This document shows positions 44,799 to 53,742 of a stretch of 64,000 nt of DNA, piece after piece. A model generated the notes under the pieces. That model saw nothing but the letters and a program-made list of their open reading frames with translations, was not told the DNA's origin and ran no database searches. Within the stretch, counting starts at the first letter, position 1, and each line of letters starts with the position of its first letter. The position numbers were made by a program, and so were the translations under genes. The stretch spans positions 248,001 to 312,000 of the forward strand of contig NZ_OY762426.1 of assembly GCF_963665675.1 (NCBI RefSeq), read 5' to 3'. The DNA is from an uncultured Methanolobus sp. GTDB lineage: Archaea > Halobacteriota > Methanosarcinia > Methanosarcinales > Methanosarcinaceae.

Positions 44799-47164
44799 TC
44801 GTCCTCACCCCTGCTGTGTATGAGATTATAGACACCAAGTGCTGCCAGACAGAGAACAGAAATTTCTCCGAGTGTATCGTATCCTCTAAAGTCCACGATA
44901 ATAACGTTCACAATGTTGTGACCGCCTGCAAGTGAAAGACTCTTCTCTATGAAATAATAGGAGAGAGACTCAAATGGTGCAACTATTCCCTGTGTTGCGT
45001 TTGTCAGCAGTATGAAGATCATTGCCGATACAGCCACAGATATTACAAGATCCCTTGCAAGTGTTGTGCCAGGGATATGCTCCTTGAACTTCTGCGGGAT
45101 TTTTACAAGTGCCAGCAGGAAAATAATAGTTGAAAGAGTTTCTACCAAAACCTGGGTTAGTGCCAGGTCAGGTGCCTGCAGATATATGAATAACAGAGCA
45201 ACCAGATATCCAAGACCTGAAAGAGATATGATGGCGGGCAAGTATCTTGGCAGTAATGCTGCGCCAAGAGCTGCAACTATCATGAACAGGAATATCAAAG
45301 CTTCGTAAAGTGGGATGTCGAAATTAAGATTCTGTGGTATAAGGCTTGTACCAAGCATTATTGCAGGAATTGCAAACATTGCAAGTGTTAAAAGCAGAAG
45401 TGCCACAACATATGTCTTTATCGTACCAGGCTGCATCCTGTTTGAGAACTGGGATGTAACACTTTTTGCATTGTTCACTGCACCATCATAGTAATAATTG
45501 ACACTGATCCATGGGAATTTTGCATTGAACCTGTTCTGCCATTCTGCGATCCTGTTATACTGTGTGTAGATTAAGATACCCAGAATGAATGTGGCTATGG
45601 TCATCATCAGTGATGTTGTGAATCCATGCCAGAGCTTTACGTGCAGGTGAGCTTCCTCAAGAAGAATTCCTGAAACAGTTGGCTCAATGAAGTTGTGTAC
45701 CGGAATTGAAGGTACAAGTCCGAACAGTATAATAAGACCTGCAAGGAAAATTGCCGGTGCAAGCATTATCATTGAAGGGTCATGTATGTGTTCAGGCAGT
45801 CCCTTTGCTGGTCTTTTACCAAGGAAAATGCCGTCTATGAGTTTGATAGAATAAGCGAATGTGAATACACCACCAAGCACCGCAAGTGCCGGGATGAGTA
45901 TTGTGTATGGACCACCAATGAGATGACCCATCTCAACGGATGCCTCGTAGAACATCTCCTTGCTCAGGAAACCGTTGAGAGGTGGAATTCCCGCCATGGA
46001 TAATGCTCCGATTGTTGCCACTATGAACGTTATAGGCATTTCTTTACGCAAACCACCCATTTTTGTAATGTCCCTTGTAGCCGTTTCATGTGCTACAATA
46101 CCTGCCACAAGGAAGAGACATGCTTTGAATGTTGCGTGGTTGAGAAGATGGAATGTTGCAGCAGCCACACCAATTCCAGGTTCTTCATGGGTGGTGTAAC
46201 CGTACATTGTCATAAGATATGCAAGCTGACTGATTGTTGAATATGCCAGAATTCCTTTGATGTCAGTCTGCCTGAATGCAAGGAAACCCGCAAGAAGCAT
46301 TGTGAATATTCCGACTCCACTTACCAGAATGAACCAGGCTTCTGTACCTGAGAACATTGGGTGAATCCTTGCTACAAGATAGATACCGGCTTTTACCATT
46401 GTGGCTGAATGCAAAAACGCACTGACCGGGGTTGGTGCTTCCATTGCATTTGGAAGCCATATGTAAAATGGACCCTGTGCTGATTTTGAAGCAGCACCGA
46501 TGAATATAAGAATAAGTGCATAGATGAAAAGGTTATGACTTTGCAGGGCTTCCCTTATGGATTCGTTGTGTAATATTGTAGGAATGTCAAATGTTCCGGT
46601 GATAGCATGTAACACCAAAAATCCTGCAAGCATGAATAAACCGCCTGAAGCAGTTATAAGCAATGACTTGGTTGCTCCGTAAACTGACATCGGCCTGTTA
46701 CGCCAGTAACCGATAAGCATGAATGAAGTTATGCTGGTAAGTTCCCAGAATATGAAAAGCTGAATAGTATTAGCAGAGAACACCATACCGAGCATTGACC
46801 CCATGAAGAAAAGGAGCTGCTGGTAATATCTTGGAAGATCTTCTTTCTTTGACATGTATCCATTGGAGTATGACATGATAATGACACCAATACCGGATAC
46901 GATGAAACCGAACATGATACTCAGGCCATCAGCATAGAAAGAGAAGTTAATTCCCATTGAAGGAAGCCATTCTATAGTTCCCTGAATAGTCCCCCCGTGT
47001 ATGATCTCCGGTGCAACCTGAGCAATCAAGAGTAAACTCAGAAACGCAACTGCGGAGGCGTACCATCCTACTTTTTCCTTTAGAAGTTTTTCAACGGCAG
47101 GCAATATACCGGCCAAAATAAATGGCAAAAAAACCGCTATAGTAATTGCTGTAAACGAATCCAT
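44795..47164 (-). CDS. mrpA: Na+/H+ antiporter subunit MrpA
   Basis: 789 residues, the first gene of the operon. The N-terminal 500 residues are NuoL-like (FFWELTSITSFMLIGYW with the key Glu, SKSAQGPFYIWLPNAMEAPTPVSAFLH, GILAYSTISQLAYLM). The C-terminal region includes an MbhD-like part (LGAALLPRYLPAIISLSGLGY) and an MbhE-like part (VVDFRGYDTLGEISVLCLAALG). MrpA with MrpD makes the ion-translocating core. In Methanosarcina, Mrp helps balance Na+/H+ gradients made by methanogenesis; the same role is inferred here. Confidence 0.95.
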   Translation of the reverse strand: MDSFTAITIAVFLPFILAGILPAVEKLLKEKVGWYASAVAFLSLLLIAQVAPEIIHGGTIQGTIEWLPSMGINFSFYADGLSIMFGFIVSGIGVIIMSYSNGYMSKKEDLPRYYQQLLFFMGSMLGMVFSANTIQLFIFWELTSITSFMLIGYWRNRPMSVYGATKSLLITASGGLFMLAGFLVLHAITGTFDIPTILHNESIREALQSHNLFIYALILIFIGAASKSAQGPFYIWLPNAMEAPTPVSAFLHSATMVKAGIYLVARIHPMFSGTEAWFILVSGVGIFTMLLAGFLAFRQTDIKGILAYSTISQLAYLMTMYGYTTHEEPGIGVAAATFHLLNHATFKACLFLVAGIVAHETATRDITKMGGLRKEMPITFIVATIGALSMAGIPPLNGFLSKEMFYEASVEMGHLIGGPYTILIPALAVLGGVFTFAYSIKLIDGIFLGKRPAKGLPEHIHDPSMIMLAPAIFLAGLIILFGLVPSIPVHNFIEPTVSGILLEEAHLHVKLWHGFTTSLMMTIATFILGILIYTQYNRIAEWQNRFNAKFPWISVNYYYDGAVNNAKSVTSQFSNRMQPGTIKTYVVALLLLTLAMFAIPAIMLGTSLIPQNLNFDIPLYEALIFLFMIVAALGAALLPRYLPAIISLSGLGYLVALLFIYLQAPDLALTQVLVETLSTIIFLLALVKIPQKFKEHIPGTTLARDLVISVAVSAMIFILLTNATQGIVAPFESLSYYFIEKSLSLAGGHNIVNVIIVDFRGYDTLGEISVLCLAALGVYNLIHSRGEDE

Positions 47165-47536
47165 GCCTCCTTACATTCAATTCCCTATATATAATGTTTT
47201 TTAATGTGAATTATTATTTATGATGAATAGTAGAAAGGAGCAGTAGCCTCATATTTATAAAAAAAGCCGAATTAAATATTCATACATCATATTTAGATAC
47301 AAACAAATTATGCACAAGAGTTCCTGTAAAGTAAAAGATTAGACAGGATAATGGCTCTGTAGAATTCCTGTCATTAAAACTTAAAGAAAAACAGGTTGTT
47401 TTTGTCAGAGAAATATGATTTATCGTTGGTCATGAATAAACTTGGTGATCCCGAAGGGTCCGGCGAAGCCGGCGTTTTCCCACAAGATATAACAAAAAAT
47501 CTGCATATATACCTGATAATTTTTTCTTTGCAAGCA
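47165..47536. other. Non-coding region upstream of mrpA
   Basis: The minus-strand promoter of the Mrp operon must lie in the first 100 bp. GGCTCTGTAGAATTCCTG at 47352-47369 resembles the terminal repeats of the IS at 49079. A GC-rich hairpin CCGGCGAAGCCGG lies near 47460. A short open frame over this region is not coding-like. Confidence 0.4.
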
Positions 47537-47714
47537 TTCTGTAGAAATCTTAGTATAAATGCAATAATCCCTCGAGTAATATTCTGTGCAGAAGCATAGG
47601 AATGTGCCGCCTTCGGCGGATGTTTACTTCGTTTTTAGATTTCAGGTTCTTTTTCTGTCACTCAAAATAATAAATGTTTGTGCCACTCACATTAACAGGG
47701 TTTCTACAAATACA
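47537..47714. repeat. GTGCCGCC-hairpin intergenic repeat, copy 2
   Basis: Bounded by TTCTGTAGAAATC on the left and GGGTTTCTACA near the right, like degraded ends of the GGCTCTGTAGAAA element family. The core GTGCCGCCTTCGGCGG (47604-47619) is followed by a segment with GTTTTTAG and ACATTAACAGG matching the copy at 52035-52163. It appears to be a decayed non-autonomous element. Confidence 0.45.
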
Positions 47715-47773
47715 GGATAATAGGGAAATATAATGCCTTTAATTATTCTTCATTCAATTATTCCTGTGATACC

Positions 47774-48787
47774 ATGAAACAAATTTCATCTTCTAATTTA
47801 CCTTATATCAGGTCATTTACAAGTAAATTTAAACCAGCCTCTCTGGTCTGTCTTGCAATGGCATTTTTCATAATGTCAATGACAACATCTGCCATGGCTC
47901 TTTCTTCTGACAATGAGACATTATCTGCCGAATCTATAATAACTGATCAGGGAAATGTTTCCGAGTATAATCATCTGATAGAAGTCAGTCTCCTGAATTC
48001 CGGATATGTTGTTGTCAGCGAATCAATGGTGTATCTAATAGAAACTGCTGAGGGTCAGGACTTAAATCAAACTGAGATTAAACTCTGGATACCGGAAAAT
48101 GCTGAAATTATGGATTTTCAGGTTACGGATATGGCAGGTGCTAATTCTGCTGTGCCTGTAAATTACACCAGAGGCACTAACTACCTGTATTTCTATTCAG
48201 AAGAGAATGAAAGTTCCAGTGAAATGCCACTTCTTTACGGAATAAAATATGTACTCCCTGACCCCGGAGACGAAGTTCTCCGGAAGGTCATTTACGAAAA
48301 TGGAGAACTTGAGCAGCCAATATCCGGATTAATTCTCACAGTCTACCATGATGAAAACACAGGTATCAGCCTCAGTTCTGAGAACGGAGCTTTGCTCACA
48401 GCAGATAATAGCGTACTGGAGTCAAATTATAGTTCATATACATGGAACATGCCTGCATTCAATGAATTTACAATTACCCGTGAAGAAAAGGAAGCGGTTA
48501 AAAACACTGAGAAGTCCGACAATAATCTGGCAATACCAATGCTGATTGTAATTATAATTGTGGCACCAGCCGCATTTTATTATACGAGAAAATATACTCC
48601 CAAAAGTTTAAAGGACATCAATGAACTGGAAGACCTCTATGATGCAGAAATGGCTGTACTATCCCAGATGAAGCAAGACAGGAAAAATGATAAGCTAAGC
48701 ATGGATGAGTTTGAAAAACTTGAGAAAAAACACAGTGAAAAAGCATCAAAGATAAAAAGTGAACTGGAGAAACTGAAAAAGACCTAA
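47774..48787 (+). CDS. Exported membrane-anchored protein with cytoplasmic coiled coil
   Basis: 337 residues. The signal peptide ends near SAMA (about 42). An extracytoplasmic beta-rich domain (about 45-245) is followed by one membrane helix (IPMLIVIIIVAPAAFYY, about 256-272). A charged cytoplasmic helix/coiled coil (ELEDLYDAEMAVLSQMKQD, FEKLEKKHSEKASKIKSELE) resembles short SHOCT-like tails. No family recognised. It converges with the small zinc protein at 48784, overlapping by 4 nt. Confidence 0.65.
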   Translation: MKQISSSNLPYIRSFTSKFKPASLVCLAMAFFIMSMTTSAMALSSDNETLSAESIITDQGNVSEYNHLIEVSLLNSGYVVVSESMVYLIETAEGQDLNQTEIKLWIPENAEIMDFQVTDMAGANSAVPVNYTRGTNYLYFYSEENESSSEMPLLYGIKYVLPDPGDEVLRKVIYENGELEQPISGLILTVYHDENTGISLSSENGALLTADNSVLESNYSSYTWNMPAFNEFTITREEKEAVKNTEKSDNNLAIPMLIVIIIVAPAAFYYTRKYTPKSLKDINELEDLYDAEMAVLSQMKQDRKNDKLSMDEFEKLEKKHSEKASKIKSELEKLKKT

Positions 48788-48990
48788 TGGTCTTCATATA
48801 CTTTCTCATTTTTCGGTTCAAACTCCGGAATATCCGAAGTCAGCCATCCGATATCATAACTCTGCCCGCAACTTGGGCATATCAGTCCAAGTCTTGCTTT
48901 TCTATCTTTTATTTCCTTAAAAAACACATGAAAACCACGCTGGTACCCACAGTTTATACATTCCCGAAAATAACTGTCTTCTGAACCCAT
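48784..48990 (-). CDS. Small zinc-ribbon protein
   Basis: 68 residues with two CxxC knuckles, RECINCGYQRG and GLICPSCGQSYD, separated by about 24 residues: a likely rubredoxin-like/zinc-ribbon fold. The remainder is acidic. It overlaps the 3' end of the 47774 gene by 4 nt on the opposite strand. Function unknown. Confidence 0.6.
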   Translation of the reverse strand: MGSEDSYFRECINCGYQRGFHVFFKEIKDRKARLGLICPSCGQSYDIGWLTSDIPEFEPKNEKVYEDH

Positions 48991-49078
48991 AATTAAAATT
49001 CGGAATGCTGGAATAAATCATTGTCGATATAATGAGTTTGCAGAGAAAGTATCCGCTATATCATATAGAATCAGAATC

Positions 49079-50170
49079 GGCTCTGTAGAAATCCTTATTT
49101 TGACAACAATTATAACCTTGACATACCTGTCAATGTTATGTACAAGTAACTTGAATTTGACTTCTTTCAGTTGATTCCAATAGCCTTTTGCCCTTATTTC
49201 TTCACTATATTTTCTTTTCAGAACAGAGAACATCGTTTCAACCAGATTTCTGTTCATGCGTCATCGGTTAAGAGAAGAATCGTGATAAATAGCATGTAGT
49301 TTCATAACTTCATCAAAAACATACCAGTGATAAAACCAGTAGTATGAGATTACTTAACAGTTAAATTCTGTAAGTTAAGGTAGTTGTTATTGTCCAAAAA
49401 CATTAGCAATAAGTAAATAAAACTCCTTAACCGAAGACACATGGATTTCTGTTATGATACAATTTTCTGTTAAATTCCCGTTCCATTTTTCTACGGTACT
49501 TTCCTTTGATCCTTTTCCTCTTTCTTTGTCTCAAAGGAATCATAGCTATAGAATCCAGTTGTTCTCTTGCTATTGAATGTATGTCTTCTGAATCGTAGCC
49601 TTTGTCCATGATATAATATCTGGATTTACGATTCTTATGGCATTGCTTCAGCAATGCCATTGCATTCTTTGCATCATGAACAGGTTTGCCTGATATCTTG
49701 AAACCAGTAATTATGAACTTTCCAGTATCAACAGAGATACTTGTTTTCAGGAAAGACCTTCGTTTTTTTCCTGTCCTCCAGGAATAATAGTAGCTACAGT
49801 GACCACTAGAAAATCCACTTGAATCAATAGCAGTAATCTCTATTTGTTCTCCATAGGAATAGAAGAGTTTTAGTGTTTGATTCAATAATCCACTGAAATA
49901 GATTGATTTCAATCTTGTAATGAATTTATGGAGAGTGGTGAAATGTGGAACTTGTTTAAGTCCTATTTTCTCCTTGACTTTGTCCATTAATTCTACAATT
50001 TCAACTATATCTCGATAATCCTCATCAAGATATTCTTTCAATAAAACCAGTACCAAGAGTTGATGCTGAGTGTATTTCCTTTTAGAATATTTACAGCTAT
50101 ATATCTGAAGGTGTGAGTTTCCTGATACAGCTAGCGCTGCATCAACAAACTTTAAGTACTTATTAGACAA
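49079..50170 (-). pseudogene. IS5-like transposase split by MITE insertion
   Basis: The N-terminal part (50170 to about 49444) starts [20 protein letters not shown] and includes [17 protein letters not shown] with the first Asp and [15 protein letters not shown] with the second. It stops in foreign sequence (RNPCVFG). The rest resumes after the MITE (49254 down) as [19 protein letters not shown], with the catalytic Glu. Removing 199 bp rejoins [10 protein letters not shown] exactly in frame. Beyond the IS end the frame runs on into flanking DNA. The transposase is inactive unless the MITE excises. Confidence 0.85.
49255..49443 (-). mobile_element. 189-bp MITE, copy 1 (inside the 49079 IS)
   Basis: Ends CATGCGTCATCGGTTAAG and, inverted, CATGTGTCTTCGGTTAAG match with two differences. 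The 10-bp target duplication GATTTCTGTT is at 49245-49254 and 49444-49453. It has no coding frame. The sequence is identical to the element at 51381-51569, in the opposite orientation. Strand sign is arbitrary. Confidence 0.9.
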
Positions 50171-50317
50171 AACACAATCATCCCCTATGTGTTTTCTGTT
50201 GCAAGTAATACTCAGGGGATTTATTCTTTTTAAATTGTTATGTCAAAATAAAATTGGAAATAGGTTTTCTACAGAGCCATCAGAATCTTCATATTTTGTA
50301 GTATTGTTGTTATTTCG

Positions 50318-50446
50318 ACTCTGTAGAAATCATCTGAAGTCAAGCGACAATGTCAGTCTGAAAAACTAATAGATAGTTCCCCGTATTGTTATTATTTTTG
50401 CTGAATTTTATCTACAGATAGTGATTTCATAGGTTTTCTACAGAGT
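50318..50446. mobile_element. 129-bp non-autonomous relative of the 49079 IS
   Basis: ACTCTGTAGAAATC (50318-50331) faces GGTTTTCTACAGAGT (50432-50446), the same end sequences as the neighbouring IS, with no transposase between. It is likely a MITE mobilised by that family or a deletion relic. No target duplication is visible. Confidence 0.5.
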
Positions 50447-50576
50447 AAATCTTTTAATAACCACGCATTGATATACAAGATTATGTAACTTTTTTTCAAA
50501 TCTCCAAGAAAATAAATAAAAGACAAATACAGTACTTCGCTATTTTTCCCTCCTTTTTCTCCTTACCGCTATTCAT

Positions 50577-51930
50577 CTACCTCAAACACCGCACTACCAG
50601 TTGAACCCTTAAGTTTCTTCTAAACCATTCCTCAACAAACAGGATAAATCTGTCAAACCTGAACCTATCCTCATCAATTGTTTGAGAACCTCGTATTACA
50701 ATCGTAAAATGCTTTTTCTGAATTAGGAGCCATGTATTTCTAAGCAGGAACGATACCAATGTAAAAAAGTACCTGAAAGTAACGTTCCTTGTCGATGTTC
50801 TGGGTTTGACTATATTCCTCATCCTGTAAGACGATTCGATTGCAAACCTTCTTCTATAGACCGTGCTAATCTTCCGGGGCTTCCAGTTGAGCCCATAAAC
50901 AACAAAACCAAGGTTTTCGCATCCTTTTTTATTCCTTTTACCTTTCATGTACTTGACATCAATAACGATATTTAGCCGAACCTCTTTCTTCTGAGGATTC
51001 TTCATAACATATTGCGAATCCCTTGCCTTTCTACCAATAAGTAGTCGTTTGATCACGTTTCCTTTTTTAACTACAGGAGTAATATGAGGAATGTCTTTGT
51101 TCTGTAAGAACTCAAAGACATCAACAGAGCTAAACTCTCTGTCCAAACAAAGAACCTTGATCTTAAGATCAAGGTTCCCTATCAGATCAACGAAATAAGC
51201 GAGGTAATTGATCTTTGTTTCACTTTTTTCTACTGGAAGAACGGATATAGTGAACCTCTCATTCTTGTTTATGATGGACAATGAAATATATGAATAGAAA
51301 GAGTTTGTAGATTTTTTTGCCTGTCCACGTATGACGTAGTTTTCATTGGATGAATCAGTTTCTCCATAGTAAGGGTCATTCATGTGTCTTCGGTTAAGGA
51401 GTTTTATTTACTTATTGCTAATGTTTTTGGACAATAACAACTACCTTAACTTACAGAATTTAACTGTTAAGTAATCTCATACTACTGGTTTTATCACTGG
51501 TATGTTTTTGATGAAGTTATGAAACTACATGCTATTTATCACGATTCTTCTCTTAACCGATGACGCATGAAGGGTCATTTGTAAAGTCAATAGCAAACTC
51601 ATACTTTTTCTCAGTTTTTAGAGTACTAATAGGACCTTGAAGTAGAATCTTTGCATTTAACCGGATTAGTTCTTCAAGATCCAATTTATTGAGATGATAT
51701 CTTGTAGATGTTTCACAAGGAATGTCTTGATAGTGTTTCGACATGGAATGAACTGAACTTTTTTCTACTGCCATACATATAGCAGCATAAAATAGGTCTT
51801 TACAGGTAAGAGAACCATTGATTTTAATATCAATATTATCTGTAAGCGGTTTTAAGACAGAGTCAATGCATTTTTTCGGTCTTAATTCAACTTTAGAATG
51901 AGGGCTTGAATTGAATGATAGTAATGACAT
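50577..51930 (-). pseudogene. ISH3-like transposase split by MITE insertion
   Basis: The N-terminal part from ATG 51930 (MSLLSFNSSPH) reaches EFAIDFTNDP, the first catalytic Asp region, then runs into the MITE and stops. The C-terminal part (51383 to 50577) resumes NDPYYGETDSSNENYVIRGQ, with VLCLDREFSSVDVFEFL and YRRRFAIESSYRMRN supplying the other acidic residues. Removing 199 bp restores FTNDPYYGETD in frame. All key residues are present, so it was functional before the insertion. Confidence 0.85.
51381..51569 (+). mobile_element. 189-bp MITE, copy 2 (inside the ISH3-like IS)
   Basis: Exact reverse complement of 49255-49443 by direct comparison. The 10-bp target duplication AAGGGTCATT is at 51371-51380 and 51570-51579. 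Identity of the copies shows that both insertions are recent. Confidence 0.9.
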
Positions 51931-52034
51931 ATGGCGGCGTTCACGCCGCATATAAAGCTATCGAATGCATTTTGATGACTTAAGTGGTTAAAATTAGCGA
52001 AGTACTGAATATCGTTTTGGATGATTTTCAGTAT

Positions 52035-52163
52035 AGCATTACGGGAATGTGCCGCCTTCGGTGGACAGTAACTTTGTTTTTAGCTGCAAATTGTTTTTTT
52101 GGTTTTGGAACTGAAAAAGAGCAAAGTTTATGTCACCCACATATACAGGATTTTTAAAAAGCC
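52035..52163. repeat. GTGCCGCC-hairpin intergenic repeat, copy 3
   Basis: GGGAATGTGCCGCCTTCGG (core 52049-52064) followed by TTTGTTTTTAG and ACATATACAGGATTTTT aligns along about 115 bp with the copy at 47600-47714. The ISH3-like IS ends 28 bp to its left, so it may have inserted into this repeat. Confidence 0.45.
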
Positions 52164-52467
52164 GTTTTATCACAATATTATTAGGCATAGGAGAAATGGC
52201 CAATCACTTGATGTGTGCAGTGAATTGGCCATTTTAACAAGTCAAATCGGCTGCATGAGCTAACATTAAACCTATGTGAAAATGTTGTCCTAGGGAACAA
52301 TCAGATTAATTTTAGCATTTGACTTGTCACGCCCTTATAGATGTTCTTTGTATATTAATATTACGAATCTAAGCAAAAGTATTATTTAATAAGTACATTA
52401 TTCTAGTAATTAATACACACATGACTCCACTGATCTGGAGAATTTACCCGATAACAGAGGAATTAGT
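52164..52467. other. Non-coding region before the 52468 gene
   Basis: AT-rich, no supported gene. GGCCAATCACTTGATGTG and the later GTGAATTGGCCATT give an imperfect inverted repeat near 52199-52234. TATA-like ATTATTTAATAAG lies near 52380. GAGGAATT precedes the next start. Confidence 0.35.
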
Positions 52468-52623
52468 ATGGACAATGAAAATTATCATGAAAATAGGAGT
52501 AAAACGGATAGTCCTAAAAAAATAATCGATAAAGATGACGCAGATTACAAACCTATCCTTAAGAATATTATCAATACCCGATGCAACTATGACGGATCAA
52601 AGATCGAAGGAATTTATGAATAA
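52468..52623 (+). CDS. Small hypothetical protein (51 aa)
   Basis: ATG 52468, with GAGG 7 nt upstream, to TAA 52623. Highly charged and Asn-rich (MDNENYHENRSKTDSPKK), with a more ordered end, PILKNIINTRCNYDGSKIEG. It directly precedes the 52671 gene, probably in one transcript. Family unknown. Confidence 0.5.
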   Translation: MDNENYHENRSKTDSPKKIIDKDDADYKPILKNIINTRCNYDGSKIEGIYE

Positions 52624-52670
52624 TAGGAAAACAGGCCAAATTAAAGAATACAAAATCATGGAGGGACTAA

Positions 52671-53042
52671 GTGTCATCTGAATCAGGGAGAACGATTATT
52701 AAAAAAACAGTGAAGGTAACGACATGTAATACAGGAAGGGCAAAGGAGACTTTCGATGCATTAGTTGCTAATGGATTAGAATTAAACAGCCGTCAGATCT
52801 CCGTATGCCCTTTGAAAAATGAGTTAAAAAATGATAGGTATGCCATGTCCTGCAGAGTATGGGGCCGTGACATTGAAAAAGTAAACGAACAAAGTAAAAC
52901 GCTTTGTGAGTCAATGCTTGCTTATTGCGTATCAAACAGCGTGGGTTGCAGTAGTGTTCGTTTCATCAATGAGACCGACTCTTTTGTAGAGGGTCGTAGA
53001 TGGATCCGGTGTGAAACTCCGTTTATTGATGAAGAGAACTGA
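52671..53042 (+). CDS. Hypothetical 123-residue protein
   Basis: GTG start with GGAGGG upstream. It contains six cysteines spread through the chain (TTCNTGRAK, ISVCPLKNE, MSCRVWG, LCESMLAYCVSN, GCSSVRF), which might bind metal. No known domain is recognised. It converges with the ABC transporter operon ending at 53056, 13 nt away, and pairs with the 51-residue gene upstream. Confidence 0.5.
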   Translation: MSSESGRTIIKKTVKVTTCNTGRAKETFDALVANGLELNSRQISVCPLKNELKNDRYAMSCRVWGRDIEKVNEQSKTLCESMLAYCVSNSVGCSSVRFINETDSFVEGRRWIRCETPFIDEEN

Positions 53043-53055
53043 TATACTCTCGTAC

Positions 53056-53742
53056 CTACAAAGTTGATATCTTTCCATTTTCCAGTAAGAATGCTTTATC
53101 AGACATGAATCTGATAACCCTTTCATCATGAGAGATAAAAAGATAGCCTGTACCTTCATCAGCCTGAAATTGCTTCAATAAATGCAATATCTGTGCCTGT
53201 ACCGATACATCCAGTGCTGAAGTTGGTTCATCCAGAATAATAAACTCCGGTTCAAGAAGAAATATTCTGGCAAGGGCAAGGCGCTGGTTCTCTCCACCTG
53301 ATAATTGTGATGGATAACGGTAAAGCAATCTTTCAGAAAGGCCAATTCTTTTCAGCATTCCTTTGATAACCATTGCTTTTTCAGCATCATTCATTCCAAG
53401 TAGTCCGAGAACCTCATTCATTGATTTGATTATCTTTTTTTGAGGGTTTAACGAACCTACAGGGTCCTGGAACATAACCTGAACATTCCTGCGAAATCCA
53501 TTATGCATCTTTCTATCCATATTATCCAGAATAGTTCCTTTATAATACACATGACCGCTACTGGGTGATTCTAACCCTGCTATCACTCTTCCAAGCGTAC
53601 TTTTCCCTGAACCCGAAGAACCCATTAACCCGCAAGTTTTTCCGGCACGCAGTTCAATCGTCAGATTATCAAAGACAACGTGCTCTTTCCTGAACAACAG
53701 ACCGGAGTTGTATTTTTTTGAAATATTATCTGTTTTCAGCAT
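53056..53742 (-). CDS. Nickel/peptide-type ABC transporter ATPase 2 (NikE/OppF-like)
   Basis: 228 residues. Walker A is GSSGSGKST, the signature LSGGENQRLALARI and Walker B EFIILDEPTSALD. The short length, without the C-terminal Cys-containing oligopeptide extension, resembles NikE. It overlaps the previous ATPase gene by 7 nt. Last gene of the transporter operon. Confidence 0.88.
   Translation of the reverse strand: MLKTDNISKKYNSGLLFRKEHVVFDNLTIELRAGKTCGLMGSSGSGKSTLGRVIAGLESPSSGHVYYKGTILDNMDRKMHNGFRRNVQVMFQDPVGSLNPQKKIIKSMNEVLGLLGMNDAEKAMVIKGMLKRIGLSERLLYRYPSQLSGGENQRLALARIFLLEPEFIILDEPTSALDVSVQAQILHLLKQFQADEGTGYLFISHDERVIRFMSDKAFLLENGKISTL

Larger units (their letters stand above)
49079..50278 (-). 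mobile_element. Insertion sequence with GGCTCTGTAGAAA ends, interrupted by a MITE
   Basis: Ends GGCTCTGTAGAAATCC (49079-49094) and GGTTTTCTACAGAGCC (50263-50278) are inverted copies with one mismatch. They are flanked by a perfect 9-bp duplication, ATCAGAATC (49070-49078 and 50279-50287). Without the 189-bp insertion and its 10-bp duplication the element is about 1.0 kb. It carries one DDE transposase on the minus strand, now split. Related ends occur around 47352, 47537 and 50318. Confidence 0.85.
50530..52007 (-). mobile_element. ISH3-like insertion sequence interrupted by a MITE
   Basis: Ends CAGTACTTCGCTA (50530-50542) and TAGCGAAGTACTG (51995-52007) are perfect inverted copies. A 4-bp AATA duplication flanks them (50526-50529, 52008-52011). 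About 1.28 kb remains when the MITE and its duplication are removed. One transposase, split, on the minus strand. Confidence 0.8.

Noticed and set aside
47396..47599. 67-codon frame upstream of mrpA on the plus strand
   Set aside because: It runs through a GC-rich hairpin and degraded IS ends, has a non-coding composition and lacks a ribosome site.
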